From contig NZ_JBGUAU010000022.1 in NCBI RefSeq assembly GCF_041820985.1, positions 1-64,000 of the forward strand: a stretch of DNA of 64,000 bases, read 5' to 3'. The first letter of the stretch is position 1, and each line of letters opens with the position of its first letter. A program made the position numbers and the translations under genes. Positions 26,681-35,471 of the stretch are shown piece after piece. This DNA is from Evansella sp041820985 (lineage in GTDB: Bacteria > Bacillota > Bacilli > Bacillales > Salisediminibacteriaceae). The notes beneath the pieces are model-generated. The model saw nothing but the letters and a program-made list of their open reading frames with translations, did no database searches and was not told the origin of the DNA.

Positions 26681-27895
26681 TTATAGCAAACCATCTTGTT
26701 CATATAAAAAAGAATATGGAACATCGATAAATAGAAACAAACCGCTCTCTAGTGGATAAGAGTATGTGCGAATCATTTCATCCTTTTCGATATCTGTGTA
26801 TAAGTCAGACAAAATTCCGCGTTTGTCAAAATTCATCCTCACTATATTCTCAATGAAGTATGGACGCCAACTCCAATTTTTTTGACGACTTTCTTTTTCC
26901 AACTTCCAATTTCCTTCCGGAGTTTTAATTGCATTTGATGATTGTTGAAATCCATCATGGTCGCAAATATATACCCTAAAAGTAAATGGAGATAACGATT
27001 TGGCTATTTGTAGTACAATTTCATCATAATCTTTTGCTAGATTCATTGTTTTAACTGTACTTTTTAATACGGTACTGAGCTTTTCCGTCAATGATATCTG
27101 CGCTTCAATTTTTTTTCGTTCATGTTCGATAAATCGGTGAAATTCTTTTTTTATCATATGTTTAGAAAAATCAGGCTGTACAAACGATGCGTTTGGTCTC
27201 CCAAGATAGAATCCTTGATAATATCGAGCTCCGTTTCTCCATGCGAAGTTTAGTTTAGAATAGTTGTCAATACCTTCAAATAATAGGGTGGAACCAAGTT
27301 TTCTAGTTAACAGTGATAACGAATAAAGAACATCACGGTATAGTTCAGGCAAAGTATCTCCTTCTAAAAAACCAACATTAACTTTAACAATATTAGGGTT
27401 TAGGTTAGCTAATCTCTCTAAATTGGTTGAACTAATCCCTACATCACCAATAGCAACATTGACACCAGTGCTTTGTACATATGTAATAAAGTGTTTTATA
27501 TCTGTAAAGTTTGTAGCATAATCTTTTTCTTTCACCTCTAATATGACTTTGTTTAAGGAAAGACCTTTGTTCTCGTAGGAAATGAGTTTTTCCATAAAAC
27601 TGTCACCTTCATCCCTTAATAGCGAGTGGATATTTATATTTAGAACCAGGTATAAATCTGGGTGTTCTAAAAATGTATCTAGAGCAATCGTATGAACATG
27701 AGTGTCTATTTCATCACGATATTCTTCAGGGATCGAATCATCATTAAAAAAAGATCCAAGACTTTGTGGACCGTTTTTCGTATTCATTCTAGCGAATACT
27801 TCATATCCAACAACAATTTGTTTGTCTGCACTAATAATTGGCTGATAATATGGTACAATTTGGTCTTTATTTATGAGAATATCCAATGGATCCAT
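26681..27895 (-). CDS. EAL domain protein, YkuI family
   Basis: 404 residues, matching YkuI (about 407). The N-terminal EAL-type barrel (residues about 1-245) has QPIISADKQIVVGYEVFAR, so the EAL motif reads EVF. LEVKEKDY and FEGID also match family positions, but the usual DDFGTG loop appears as GDVGIS. The C-terminal PAS-like YkuI_C domain follows a short helical linker. The family binds c-di-GMP. Catalytic activity here is doubtful given the altered loop. ATG follows a TTGGAGGTG ribosome binding site. Confidence 0.88.
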   Translation of the reverse strand: MDPLDILINKDQIVPYYQPIISADKQIVVGYEVFARMNTKNGPQSLGSFFNDDSIPEEYRDEIDTHVHTIALDTFLEHPDLYLVLNINIHSLLRDEGDSFMEKLISYENKGLSLNKVILEVKEKDYATNFTDIKHFITYVQSTGVNVAIGDVGISSTNLERLANLNPNIVKVNVGFLEGDTLPELYRDVLYSLSLLTRKLGSTLLFEGIDNYSKLNFAWRNGARYYQGFYLGRPNASFVQPDFSKHMIKKEFHRFIEHERKKIEAQISLTEKLSTVLKSTVKTMNLAKDYDEIVLQIAKSLSPFTFRVYICDHDGFQQSSNAIKTPEGNWKLEKESRQKNWSWRPYFIENIVRMNFDKRGILSDLYTDIEKDEMIRTYSYPLESGLFLFIDVPYSFLYEQDGLL

Positions 27896-27956
27896 TAAGT
27901 GACACCTCCAACATCTTAAACAAGAGATACCCTTTATTATATCATAGCAAGGAAAA

Positions 27957-27985
27957 AAAGTTGACTTTCGGTCAACCTACCGCGT
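27957..27985 (-). terminator. Terminator-like hairpin in the ykuI-like/sodium-channel divergent region
   Basis: On the minus strand GTTGACCGAAAGTCAAC is followed by seven T, about 60 bases before the YkuI-like start. No gene precedes it on that strand, so it may be a leader attenuator or end a short RNA. Confidence 0.5.
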
Positions 27986-28133
27986 TTTTTTTACTATAAC
28001 GATCATAGTAATAGAAAAAATGATTTTATGTTTAATTAAGGTTTTGCAGTTTTCTCTATAATATAGTAATTTAAATAAATGATATAATAATATAAAAAGT
28101 ATATTAATAGAAGAGGAAAGTGACTTTAGAATT

Positions 28134-28952
28134 ATGGAAAATAATAATAGCATCGATTCAAACAATAAAAGCTCTTTAAAAGAAAGAATTAGAAAAATAG
28201 TAGAACACCCAAATTTCCAACCCATTATTATAGGCATCATTCTATTGAATGGACTTATTATTGTTGCTGAAACTTATTTTGCGGGTAATTCTTTATTGTT
28301 AACCCTAGATAAAATAATAGTTTGGATATTTGTAATTGAATTACTTCTCAAAGTGATAGGGCTAGGTTATAAAGGATATTTTTCGGACAAATGGAATATA
28401 TTCGATTTTAGTATTGTTTTAGCAAGTTTTGTGTTCTATGCCACACCTTTTGTAAGTGTCCTAAGATTAGTGAGAGTGCTACGTTTAATCAGGATGATTC
28501 CTGCAATCCCTGCACTTAGAAAAATAATCGACTCACTTATGAAATCTGTTCCAGCTTTAACGGGAATTTTAGGTTTGTCCATCTTGTTATTTTCCATTTA
28601 TGCCATCATAGGAACAACATTTTTTAGTGAAGTACTTCCTTATGAGTTTTTTGGTAGTTTTCACACTTCGCTCTTCACATTAATGCAGGTAGTAACGTTC
28701 GAATCTTGGGCAAGTCAGGTGGCAAGACCAGTTATTCACGAGATACCTTGGGCTTGGGCTTACTTTGTATCCTTTATTATTATAGGAGCATTAGTTATAT
28801 TAAACCTTGTAGTAGCGGTGATTTTAAGTTACTTAGGCCAAGATGATGAAGTTATTCGTCAAGAGCAGATGGATCGTTTATATAAGGAGAATGAAGATTT
28901 AAAGAAAGATATTCAAGAAATTAAACAAATACTACTTGATGGAAAAAAATAA
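28134..28952 (+). CDS. Voltage-gated sodium channel, NaChBac family
   Basis: A 272-residue six-helix channel subunit that assembles as a tetramer. The S4 voltage sensor has Arg at 111, 114, 117 and 120 (LRLVRVLRLIR). The selectivity filter reads TFESWAS at 188-194, against TLESWAS in NaChBac, so the sodium-selecting Glu and Ser-Trp are kept. S6 is followed by a charged coiled coil (residues 236-268) that holds the tetramer together. In alkaliphiles such channels support motility and pH homeostasis. Divergent from the YkuI-like gene. Confidence 0.95.
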   Translation: MENNNSIDSNNKSSLKERIRKIVEHPNFQPIIIGIILLNGLIIVAETYFAGNSLLLTLDKIIVWIFVIELLLKVIGLGYKGYFSDKWNIFDFSIVLASFVFYATPFVSVLRLVRVLRLIRMIPAIPALRKIIDSLMKSVPALTGILGLSILLFSIYAIIGTTFFSEVLPYEFFGSFHTSLFTLMQVVTFESWASQVARPVIHEIPWAWAYFVSFIIIGALVILNLVVAVILSYLGQDDEVIRQEQMDRLYKENEDLKKDIQEIKQILLDGKK

Positions 28953-29029
28953 GAAACTACGTTAAAAAAACGCTAGAATATACTTCTAGTCGAAAGTAAC
29001 CCTAAAGTACCTAATGATGTAACAATAAA

Positions 29030-29272
29030 GAAGAGGCTGGGCCAAAAGTGTTTTCATCAAAGAGAAATCCAAACGAAATGATTCTTGGTATACTATTCGC
29101 TGCAGAAATATACTTCGCTTTCCGCGGGCGGCTGGTGAGCCGCCGAGCGCTTAAGCACTCTTGGGGTCTCACCCTTGCCTTTTGATCCCGCCGGAGTCTT
29201 CGTATATTTCCTCCGCTACGGTTCCCTATCGTTCGTTTTTTCAATGTTACAATTCGTTATGTCCCAGCCTCC
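29030..29272 (+). repeat. Dispersed repeat family B, copy 1
   Basis: The element is bounded by GAGGCTGGG at 29033 and its inverted repeat CCCAGCCTC at 29263-29271. Its interior matches 38661-38900 in reverse orientation. It has a GC-rich centre with GCGGGCGGCTGGTGAGCCGCC. It is MITE-like, with no coding capacity. The 77-codon frame inside is spurious. Confidence 0.85.
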
Positions 29273-29285
29273 ATACTCCAACATG

Positions 29286-29429
29286 TTAGTTATATTGACG
29301 ATTACGATTTCGGTTATCTCTGCCTCTCATAAGAGCGGCTGCTGCAGTTGTTCCTACGCCAAACCCTATGACGGACATCATGACACGATTTCTATCGCCA
29401 TTTACGTTGTTTCGACCAGACTTAAACAT
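29286..29429 (-). CDS. Small protein, DUF3918-like (47 residues)
   Basis: ATG at 29429 follows an AAGGGGATG ribosome binding site and encodes MFKSGRNNVNGDRNRVMMSV, an alanine/glycine-rich hydrophobic stretch (GFGVGTTAAAALMRG), and a RDNRNRNRQYN tail. Layout and size resemble the YrzQ/DUF3918 small proteins of Bacilli, which have unknown function. It is divergent from the oxidoreductase at 29638. Confidence 0.6.
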   Translation of the reverse strand: MFKSGRNNVNGDRNRVMMSVIGFGVGTTAAAALMRGRDNRNRNRQYN

Positions 29430-29637
29430 TGTAACATCCCCTTAGGTTGTATTGTCTATTGGACGAAGCAAAAAAATCACATGTACTGTGGAGTACGCTG
29501 TTGAAAATAATTCAACATTTATTAATATGGAATCAAACATCTAGGAATAAACATGTTTTATTTTCCAATGTCACCTTACTGTAGAATGGGTGGAAATCTT
29601 TATCGATTACGATTATGTAGAAAAAGGAGAAATGTTA

Positions 29638-30621
29638 ATGTCTAAATTACATATTGGAATTATTGGTTTAGGCGCTGTTGGTGAGCGTCTTATAAAAGCT
29701 TTTGAACAACGAGATGACATTGTTTTAGCTGCATTTTGTGATACATCAAAAGAGCGCTTGACGGAAATGGCTTCTATATATGATGTAGATCAAATGTATA
29801 CCAATTATGAAGATCTTCTTAAGAATAATATGATTGATGCTGTTTATATAGCTGTTCCACCGAAATTTCATGAACAAATTGTTTTAGATACCATTAAAGC
29901 AAATAAACATATTCTATGTGAGAAACCACTTGCAAATTCAGTAGAAGAAGCGAGAAATATGCTTGCTGCTGTAAGAAAGTCGTCTAATCTTATTCATGCT
30001 ATGCACTTCCCATTAAATTATCAAGCTAGCTTAATACACTTTGAGAAATTAATCAAGGAAGGTTTTATTGGTGATTTAAGAAGAATAAATGTAAAGCTTC
30101 ATTTTCCTCATTGGCCACGTTTGTGGCAGCAAAACGAATGGGTTGCTAGCCGGGAACAAGGGGGATTTATCTTAGAGGTTGGAGTTCATTGGATACAAGT
30201 GATTCAACGTGTGTTTGGGAAAGTTGTAGCAGTTAGATCAAGACTACAATTTCCAGAAGATCCAGAAGCTTGTGAAACAAGTATCGTTGCTGAGATGAAG
30301 CTAGAGGATGGAACGGTAATTCTTGTTGATGGGATTAGTAATATATCAGGTGAGGAACATTTAGAATTTGCCGCATACGGCACAAATTCAACATTAAAGC
30401 TTATCAACTGGAGAGATCTAGTGGGTGGGGAAAATGGAAAATCACTAACTAGTTTGGATGATTTGAATATTGTTCCCAAATCACTTATTGATGAATTTGT
30501 TAATTCCATTCAAGGGTATGATGCAGAATTGTACGGTTTTAATGTAGGGTATGAAGCACAAATTGTTCTTGAAGCACTAAGATACCCGGAGCATGACGGA
30601 TGGCAGGAACTAAAATATTAA
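29638..30621 (+). CDS. Gfo/Idh/MocA family NAD(P)-dependent oxidoreductase
   Basis: 327 residues from ATG 29638, which has an AAAGGAGAAA ribosome binding site. An upstream in-frame ATG at 29590 lacks one. The N-terminal Rossmann fold shows IGIIGLGAVGERLI, and the family motif LCEKPLANSVEEA follows (Glu-Lys-Pro with catalytic Lys). The C-terminal part has the alpha/beta substrate domain with GVHWIQVIQRVFG. The substrate, often a sugar or inositol derivative, is not predictable. Monocistronic, with the terminator at 30625-30660. Confidence 0.9.
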   Translation: MSKLHIGIIGLGAVGERLIKAFEQRDDIVLAAFCDTSKERLTEMASIYDVDQMYTNYEDLLKNNMIDAVYIAVPPKFHEQIVLDTIKANKHILCEKPLANSVEEARNMLAAVRKSSNLIHAMHFPLNYQASLIHFEKLIKEGFIGDLRRINVKLHFPHWPRLWQQNEWVASREQGGFILEVGVHWIQVIQRVFGKVVAVRSRLQFPEDPEACETSIVAEMKLEDGTVILVDGISNISGEEHLEFAAYGTNSTLKLINWRDLVGGENGKSLTSLDDLNIVPKSLIDEFVNSIQGYDAELYGFNVGYEAQIVLEALRYPEHDGWQELKY

Positions 30622-30624
30622 TAG

Positions 30625-30660
30625 AAAAAAGTGCCTAACCCTTTAGGGTTGGCACTTTTA
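30625..30660. terminator. Bidirectional terminator
   Basis: AAAAGTGCCTAACCC pairs with GGGTTGGCACTTTT around TTTA. It serves the oxidoreductase and possibly the convergent HprK-like gene. Confidence 0.85.
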
Positions 30661-30716
30661 GATTGTTGAAAGCAAGCCGTGTACAGTTCTTAGTCCGATT
30701 GAGGCAACTGTCACTT

Positions 30717-31658
30717 TCATTTATCAGAGTCAGAGGCCTCGATTTCAAGCTCTATTCTCCGCATAAATTCTTCAGCAGCGCTATAACCTTGCTGTTTTAA
30801 AATCCAATTATGAACAGCAGCTTCAATGAGTCCTGCTACGTCGCGTCCAGGCTGAACTTGGATTTCAATAGAAGGAATACTAACTCCCATGTACTCTGAA
30901 AATTGAAGTTCATGATCTAACTCATTATTTAAATCATCTTTTTCCCACTTGCTTAGAGTGATATCAAGGGAGATTCTCGTTTCTTCTTGGAATGCTTTTT
31001 GCCCATATAATCGAACCACATTAAGTAAGCCGATACTACGCAGTGCCAGAAATTCTTTCGTTTTTTCATCGTGAGTTCCTAGTAATGTGTTTGGGCTAAT
31101 TTTTTTCAAGACAACAATATCGTCAGCTACTAGTCGATGTCCACGCCCAATTAGTGTATGAGCAGTTTCACTCTTACCCACGCCAGATTTACCTCGAAGT
31201 AATATGCCGATCCCAGAAACATTCACACAGACGCCGTGGATAGAAATTTCGGGTGCTAATACATTCGATAAGTAGGATTCTATTTTGGCAATATATTCAG
31301 TAGTGCTATTTTCAGGATTTTGCGTTATCAATAATGGTATTTCTTCTTCTAAGCAATGATGCTTTAAGTATGTAAGTCCTTCTTCTTCTGCCGTTACAAT
31401 AAAACAAGGGGGATGATAGTGTACAATATTTCCAATTCTCATTTTCCGTTCTTCATGACTCAGTTTATGTAAATAAGTAACTTCTTTTCTTCCTAAGATT
31501 TGTATTCTTTGTGTTGGAAAGAATTCAAAATAACCAACAAATTCTAGTCCAGGTCGATGAACTCGAGTTCTTGTAATGTTTTTGTGTAAATGTTTTTCTC
31601 CCGCCAGTACTTTTAACGAAAACCTTTTAGCTAAATCTGCCACTGTAATTTTCTTCAT
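30717..31658 (-). CDS. HPr kinase/phosphorylase-like protein (HprK paralogue)
   Basis: 313 residues with both HprK domains. The C-terminal kinase core has His141 (ISIHGV), P-loop GKSGVGKSE at 156-164, VADD at 178-180 and PGRDVAG near 270. The signature that reads LEIRGLGIINV in B. subtilis HprK is here LALRSIGLLNV (204-214), losing the Glu and a Gly. It stands alone, without the lgt neighbour usual for Bacillus hprK. I infer a second, divergent copy, perhaps with altered target or activity. Canonical HprK phosphorylates HPr Ser46 for catabolite repression. Confidence 0.8.
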   Translation of the reverse strand: MKKITVADLAKRFSLKVLAGEKHLHKNITRTRVHRPGLEFVGYFEFFPTQRIQILGRKEVTYLHKLSHEERKMRIGNIVHYHPPCFIVTAEEEGLTYLKHHCLEEEIPLLITQNPENSTTEYIAKIESYLSNVLAPEISIHGVCVNVSGIGILLRGKSGVGKSETAHTLIGRGHRLVADDIVVLKKISPNTLLGTHDEKTKEFLALRSIGLLNVVRLYGQKAFQEETRISLDITLSKWEKDDLNNELDHELQFSEYMGVSIPSIEIQVQPGRDVAGLIEAAVHNWILKQQGYSAAEEFMRRIELEIEASDSDK

Positions 31659-31974
31659 TTTATCTCCCCATCTCCATTACAATCTATAATTTTTATCTGA
31701 TGTGTTTCCTTTTCAATAATAAATCGAAAATAAGCGTTATCTCTATTACTAATAAGATACCACAAAAATAACAACGTAATTATTTAGATTTATAGAATTT
31801 ACAAATAAAGAGACATATAATAAAAAAAGTATTCGGAAAAATTCATAAAATATTACTAATTAGGGGCTTGAAACGGGTAAATATAAGTGGATTGTTTAAG
31901 TCTATTGGTATATTTACATGAAGATAGCTAAATCTATATACGTAAATAATATTAGGTAAAAGGAGTTTTCAACT
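31659..31974. other. Intergenic, nothing recognised
   Basis: AT-rich divergent region between the HprK-like gene and the 76-codon gene. I see no hairpin, RNA or ORF of note. Confidence 0.4.
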
Positions 31975-32205
31975 TTGAAACAATACAACATATATAACAT
32001 GATAATAGATAATGAAGTGGAAGGGATTGAAGAAGAAGTAAGTGCTTATTTTAATCATAAAAAGAAAGACTATTGTATTACTTTTAACAAAGCTGATCTT
32101 GAAATTATTAATTGCTGGGTATTTGATAATACCCATTCGCTTCCAGCAACTATATCTGAGGACATCATTGAATCAATTAGAGAAGATGTGAAGAATAGAA
32201 TCTAA
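31975..32205 (+). CDS. Hypothetical protein (76 residues)
   Basis: It starts with TTG at 31975 behind AAAAGGAG at ideal distance. The product, MKQYNIYNMIIDNEVEGIEE and onward, is acidic and mixed alpha/beta in character, without signal or membrane segment. I recognise no family. It precedes the GXWXG protein by about 110 bases and may be cotranscribed. Confidence 0.6.
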   Translation: MKQYNIYNMIIDNEVEGIEEEVSAYFNHKKKDYCITFNKADLEIINCWVFDNTHSLPATISEDIIESIREDVKNRI

Positions 32206-32315
32206 GTTTGATAAATAGGAAAGTAGCTGTGTTGAGTACGTAAATCATGAAGTAATTCACTATTGTGTCAATGATTCTGAGGTGAAAGACTTGATTGTTT
32301 GGGGGAGAAGGACTA

Positions 32316-32879
32316 GTGGACCATCGACATACATTATATGAGATGAGAAAGAAAGGGAATATTTCACAAACAGCAGCTTTTGATTTTTTTGATCAACTAG
32401 ATAGTGTAGATATAGACTTTATGATAGGTTTATGGAGAGGGAGAGAATTTAAATCAAACCACCCGATGGATGGACTATTAGAATCAGTTAATTGGTATGG
32501 AAAGGAATTTATTGATGCTGAGACCGTTCACCCACTTGTTTTTCAAAAAGAAGACGGGGAACTTTATAAAATAAATCCAGGTCCACTACCATTACACTTT
32601 CCTTTTGAGAAAATACCTAAATCGCTTTTAAAGTCATTGTTTACTTTTGCTGCCCCGTTAATAAGAACCAATAAAGGAAAAGCAAGACTTCGAATGCTAG
32701 AATATAGAGGAGTTGTAAGTGCAACGATGATTTACGATCAGCATAGCGTTTATGATACCTTTAGAAGAGTAGATCAAAATACGGTGTTAGGAGTGATGGA
32801 CTTGAAAGGAAAAACAGATCAAGGGTACTTTTTTATACTAGAAAGAACAAAGTCAAATCAAATAAAATATAGCACATAA
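32316..32879 (+). CDS. GXWXG / DUF4334 domain protein
   Basis: 187 residues from GTG 32316, chosen because GGGGGAGAAGG lies at proper distance. The in-frame TTG at 32295 has no site. The N-terminal GXWXG motif is seen as IGLWRGREF, and the DUF4334 half contains EYRGVVSATMIYDQHSVYD and GVMDLKG. The two domains occur together in many bacteria and are thought to be lipocalin-like binding modules. Its function is unknown. Followed by a bidirectional terminator. Confidence 0.85.
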   Translation: MDHRHTLYEMRKKGNISQTAAFDFFDQLDSVDIDFMIGLWRGREFKSNHPMDGLLESVNWYGKEFIDAETVHPLVFQKEDGELYKINPGPLPLHFPFEKIPKSLLKSLFTFAAPLIRTNKGKARLRMLEYRGVVSATMIYDQHSVYDTFRRVDQNTVLGVMDLKGKTDQGYFFILERTKSNQIKYST

Positions 32880-32903
32880 AAAAGTAAACTACATATGTTA
32901 AAA

Positions 32904-32946
32904 ATTCCGACTCCACTTTCTTTGTAGAGAAAAGTGGAGTCGAATA
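32904..32946. terminator. Bidirectional terminator
   Basis: ATTCCGACTCCACTTT pairs with AAAGTGGAGTCGAAT around an 11-base loop, between convergent genes. Confidence 0.75.
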
Positions 32947-32960
32947 ATATTGTCTTAATT

Positions 32961-33161
32961 TCATTTTTTAAGAGTAGAAGATTTGTTTTTGGTTTTGGTT
33001 TTTTCTCTTTCCTCACGTTCTTCTAGTCTTACATCTTCCAATGGAATGGGGTCCACATGAACTTGACTATCAAACTTATCAAAAATACTCTCCTCTTCTG
33101 TGGGGAATTGCTCCGGATGGTCAGTTTTGGACTTCTTTCTAACTCTTTTTTCGTTAGACAT
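32961..33161 (-). CDS. Small charged hypothetical protein (66 residues)
   Basis: The product starts MSNEKRVRKKSKTDHPEQFP and is almost entirely charged or polar, with basic ends and an acidic middle. It is probably disordered. The ribosome binding site AGAGGTGATC lies just before ATG 33161. I recognise no family. Divergent from exoA. Confidence 0.6.
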   Translation of the reverse strand: MSNEKRVRKKSKTDHPEQFPTEEESIFDKFDSQVHVDPIPLEDVRLEEREEREKTKTKNKSSTLKK

Positions 33162-33336
33162 AAGATCACCTCTTATAATGCTTGTACCCGAATGTAATAC
33201 GTTAAAACATTCGACTTTTATAATGAATAAAGGAGTAAATTCTGGAAACAGTTATCTAGGTTTGTTTTCTTGTAATTTATGAAAAATGTTCGATATACTT
33301 AAAATCATCTTGTGAAACGAAGGGAACTAGTAGATT

Positions 33337-34095
33337 ATGAAACTTATTTCATGGAATGTGAATGGAATTCGCGCCTGTGTAAAAAAAGGCTTTACTGATT
33401 ATTTTAAACAAGAAGATGCTGATATCTTTGCCATACAAGAATCGAAGTTACAAGAAGGTCAGATAGAACTGGAACTAGAAGGCTATGAACAATTTTGGAA
33501 TTATGCAGAGAGAAAAGGGTATTCAGGCACTGCCGTTTTTACAAAGATAAAACCTCTTTCCGTTAAATATGGTATTGGAAAAGAAGAACATGATACAGAA
33601 GGTCGAGTGATTACGCTAGAGTTCGAATCCTTCTACTTTGTTACTGTTTATACTCCAAATTCGAAACGAGATCTTACAAGATTAGAATACAGATTAACTT
33701 GGGAAGATGATATTCTTGCGTACATAAGAATATTGGATGAGAAAAAGCCAGTAATTTTATGTGGAGATTTAAACGTAGCACACCAGGAAATTGATTTGAA
33801 AAATCCTGTATCCAACAAAAATAATTCTGGTTTCACAGAACAAGAAAGAGGAAAAATGACGGATTTTCTAAGTTGTGGCTTTGTTGATTCTTTTAGACAT
33901 TTGAAGCCAGCTGAAGAAGGAGCTTATACTTGGTGGTCATACATGAATAAGGTGAGAGAACGAAATATTGGATGGAGAATTGACTATTTTATCACGTCTG
34001 ATAGATTAAAAGAGTCCATTATTTCCTCGGAAATTCATGCGAATGTACTTGGTAGTGATCATTGTCCTGTTGCATTGGAGATTTCAATTTCATAA
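33337..34095 (+). CDS. exoA: Exodeoxyribonuclease III / AP endonuclease
   Basis: A 252-residue base-excision-repair enzyme that incises abasic sites and degrades duplex DNA 3' to 5'. Active-site motifs are intact: LISWNVNGIR (Asn7), IQESKL (metal-binding Glu35), CGDLNVAH (Asp-Asn), and the C-terminal GSDHCPVAL with the Asp-His pair. Length matches Bacillus ExoA. queC begins 17 bases after its stop, so the two form a transcription unit. Confidence 0.97.
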   Translation: MKLISWNVNGIRACVKKGFTDYFKQEDADIFAIQESKLQEGQIELELEGYEQFWNYAERKGYSGTAVFTKIKPLSVKYGIGKEEHDTEGRVITLEFESFYFVTVYTPNSKRDLTRLEYRLTWEDDILAYIRILDEKKPVILCGDLNVAHQEIDLKNPVSNKNNSGFTEQERGKMTDFLSCGFVDSFRHLKPAEEGAYTWWSYMNKVRERNIGWRIDYFITSDRLKESIISSEIHANVLGSDHCPVALEISIS

Positions 34096-34112
34096 AGTTG
34101 GAGGTGATATTG

Positions 34113-34763
34113 ATGAAAAATGAAAAAGCGGTGGTTGTATTTAGTGGTGGACAAGACAGTACGACTTGCCTGTTCTGGGCATTGGAGAATTTCAAGGAAG
34201 TGGAGACTGTAACTTTTAACTATAATCAGCGCCATAAGCTAGAAATTGAGGTTGCGGAATCAATTGCAAAGAAACTCAATGTTAAACATACGATACTAGA
34301 TATGTCGTTACTCAATCAGCTGGCACCAAGTGCATTAACTCGTAGTGATATTGATATTGAACAAAAAGAAGGGGAGCTTCCTTCTACATTTGTAGAAGGA
34401 CGAAACCTACTGTTCCTTTCCTTTGCTACGATATTGGCTCGACAGGTTGGGGCAAAGCATATTGTCACAGGTGTATGCGAAACAGATTTTAGTGGATATC
34501 CTGACTGTAGAGATGTGTTTATAAAATCATTGAATGTCACATTAAATTTATCAATGGATGATCAATTTGTGATTCATACTCCGCTTATGTGGTTAGATAA
34601 GTCGGAAACATGGGAATTGGCTGATAAACTAGGTGCGTTTGATTTTGTTCGAAACGAAACTCTTACTTGCTATAATGGAATTATTGCAGATGGTTGTGGT
34701 GAGTGTCCAGCTTGTGTTCTGAGAAAAAGAGGATTAGAACAATTCCTAAGTAGGAAACAGTAG
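34113..34763 (+). CDS. queC: 7-cyano-7-deazaguanine synthase QueC
   Basis: 216 residues from ATG 34113, placed by a TTGGAGGTGAT ribosome binding site. The longer frame from 34062 overlaps exoA and adds nonsense residues. The PP-loop SGGQDSTT (residues 10-17) binds ATP. C-terminal CGECPACVLRKRG holds three of the four zinc-ligating cysteines, with another in TCYNG. It converts carboxy-deazaguanine to preQ0 in queuosine synthesis. In Bacillus it normally leads queCDEF, usually behind a preQ1 riboswitch. Here it follows exoA alone and I see no riboswitch. Confidence 0.95.
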   Translation: MKNEKAVVVFSGGQDSTTCLFWALENFKEVETVTFNYNQRHKLEIEVAESIAKKLNVKHTILDMSLLNQLAPSALTRSDIDIEQKEGELPSTFVEGRNLLFLSFATILARQVGAKHIVTGVCETDFSGYPDCRDVFIKSLNVTLNLSMDDQFVIHTPLMWLDKSETWELADKLGAFDFVRNETLTCYNGIIADGCGECPACVLRKRGLEQFLSRKQ

Positions 34764-34781
34764 AAAGAGGATGGAGAGACT

Positions 34782-34830
34782 AAAAAGGAAAGGGAGAGTT
34801 GCATGAAGTAACCATTTCCTTTCCTTTTAT
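34782..34830 (+). terminator. Intrinsic terminator after queC
   Basis: AAAAAGGAAAGG pairs with CCTTTCCTTTT across a 24-base loop, followed by T residues. The region to 35080 has no gene; a weaker AAGGTGT/GCACCTT hairpin with T-run lies at 34979-35035. Confidence 0.6.
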
Positions 34831-35080
34831 TGAGGGGGAGAAAAGTTCTGTGTCTAGAATCGGGAGGAGGACAACAAGGATCATTTTTGGCAGCTGCAGG
34901 GGCAGACCTTTAGAAAACTTATGAGTGGTTGCATTACTACAAAGGCGTTAAAACTATAGTTATTTTTGCTATATGGAGGAAGGTGTCGTACTCTTATTAC
35001 ATTTCGCTGTAGCTAAGGGACAGGCACCTTTTTACACTTTTTCTATATGTAAATAAGCGAAAGCATCAAGAAAGTATATA

Positions 35081-35191
35081 TTAAAACAGCCACTTAAAAA
35101 AGTTTGCGATGATTCTAGGGAAGAAAAACAGAATATCAATAAGGAAATCAAACCAAAGCCAAGTAGAATCGTTCCTTTTACTTTTTTTCAT
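35081..35191 (-). CDS. Small membrane-associated protein (36 residues)
   Basis: ATG at 35191 is preceded by GAAGGAGGTATC, a perfect Shine-Dalgarno. The product is MKKSKRNDSTWLWFDFLIDI and then an aromatic hydrophobic stretch ending NFFKWLF. A basic head, Trp/Phe-rich amphipathic middle and proline kink (FFFPRII) resemble conserved Bacillus small proteins that sit on the membrane. No function is assigned. Confidence 0.6.
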   Translation of the reverse strand: MKKSKRNDSTWLWFDFLIDILFFFPRIIANFFKWLF

Positions 35192-35471
35192 CTCGATACC
35201 TCCTTCTAGTCCTCGATTTTTTATACGAATAAAATGCTATTTGGTTTCAAGTATTTTTTATAGATTTAAAATTAGGCGTGACCTTTTTTTATATACAACG
35301 TCTTACTAGATGTAGGAGGAACATTCACATATCTACAAAAGCGGCTTCTTACATGTCGTTTACTAATCATAAGTAAAGAAGTTAATCGAGCCCTATACCT
35401 AACACTCTATAAAAAATTGATTGTGAATAAAACTGTTTTTCCTGTGTTTTATAAAAGAATAGGGAGGTTTT

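Noticed and set aside
29011..29504. ORFs of 77 and 109 codons, and the related 75-codon ORF at 38689
   Set aside because: They lie in repeat family B or antisense to the 47-residue gene. They have no convincing ribosome binding site or family.
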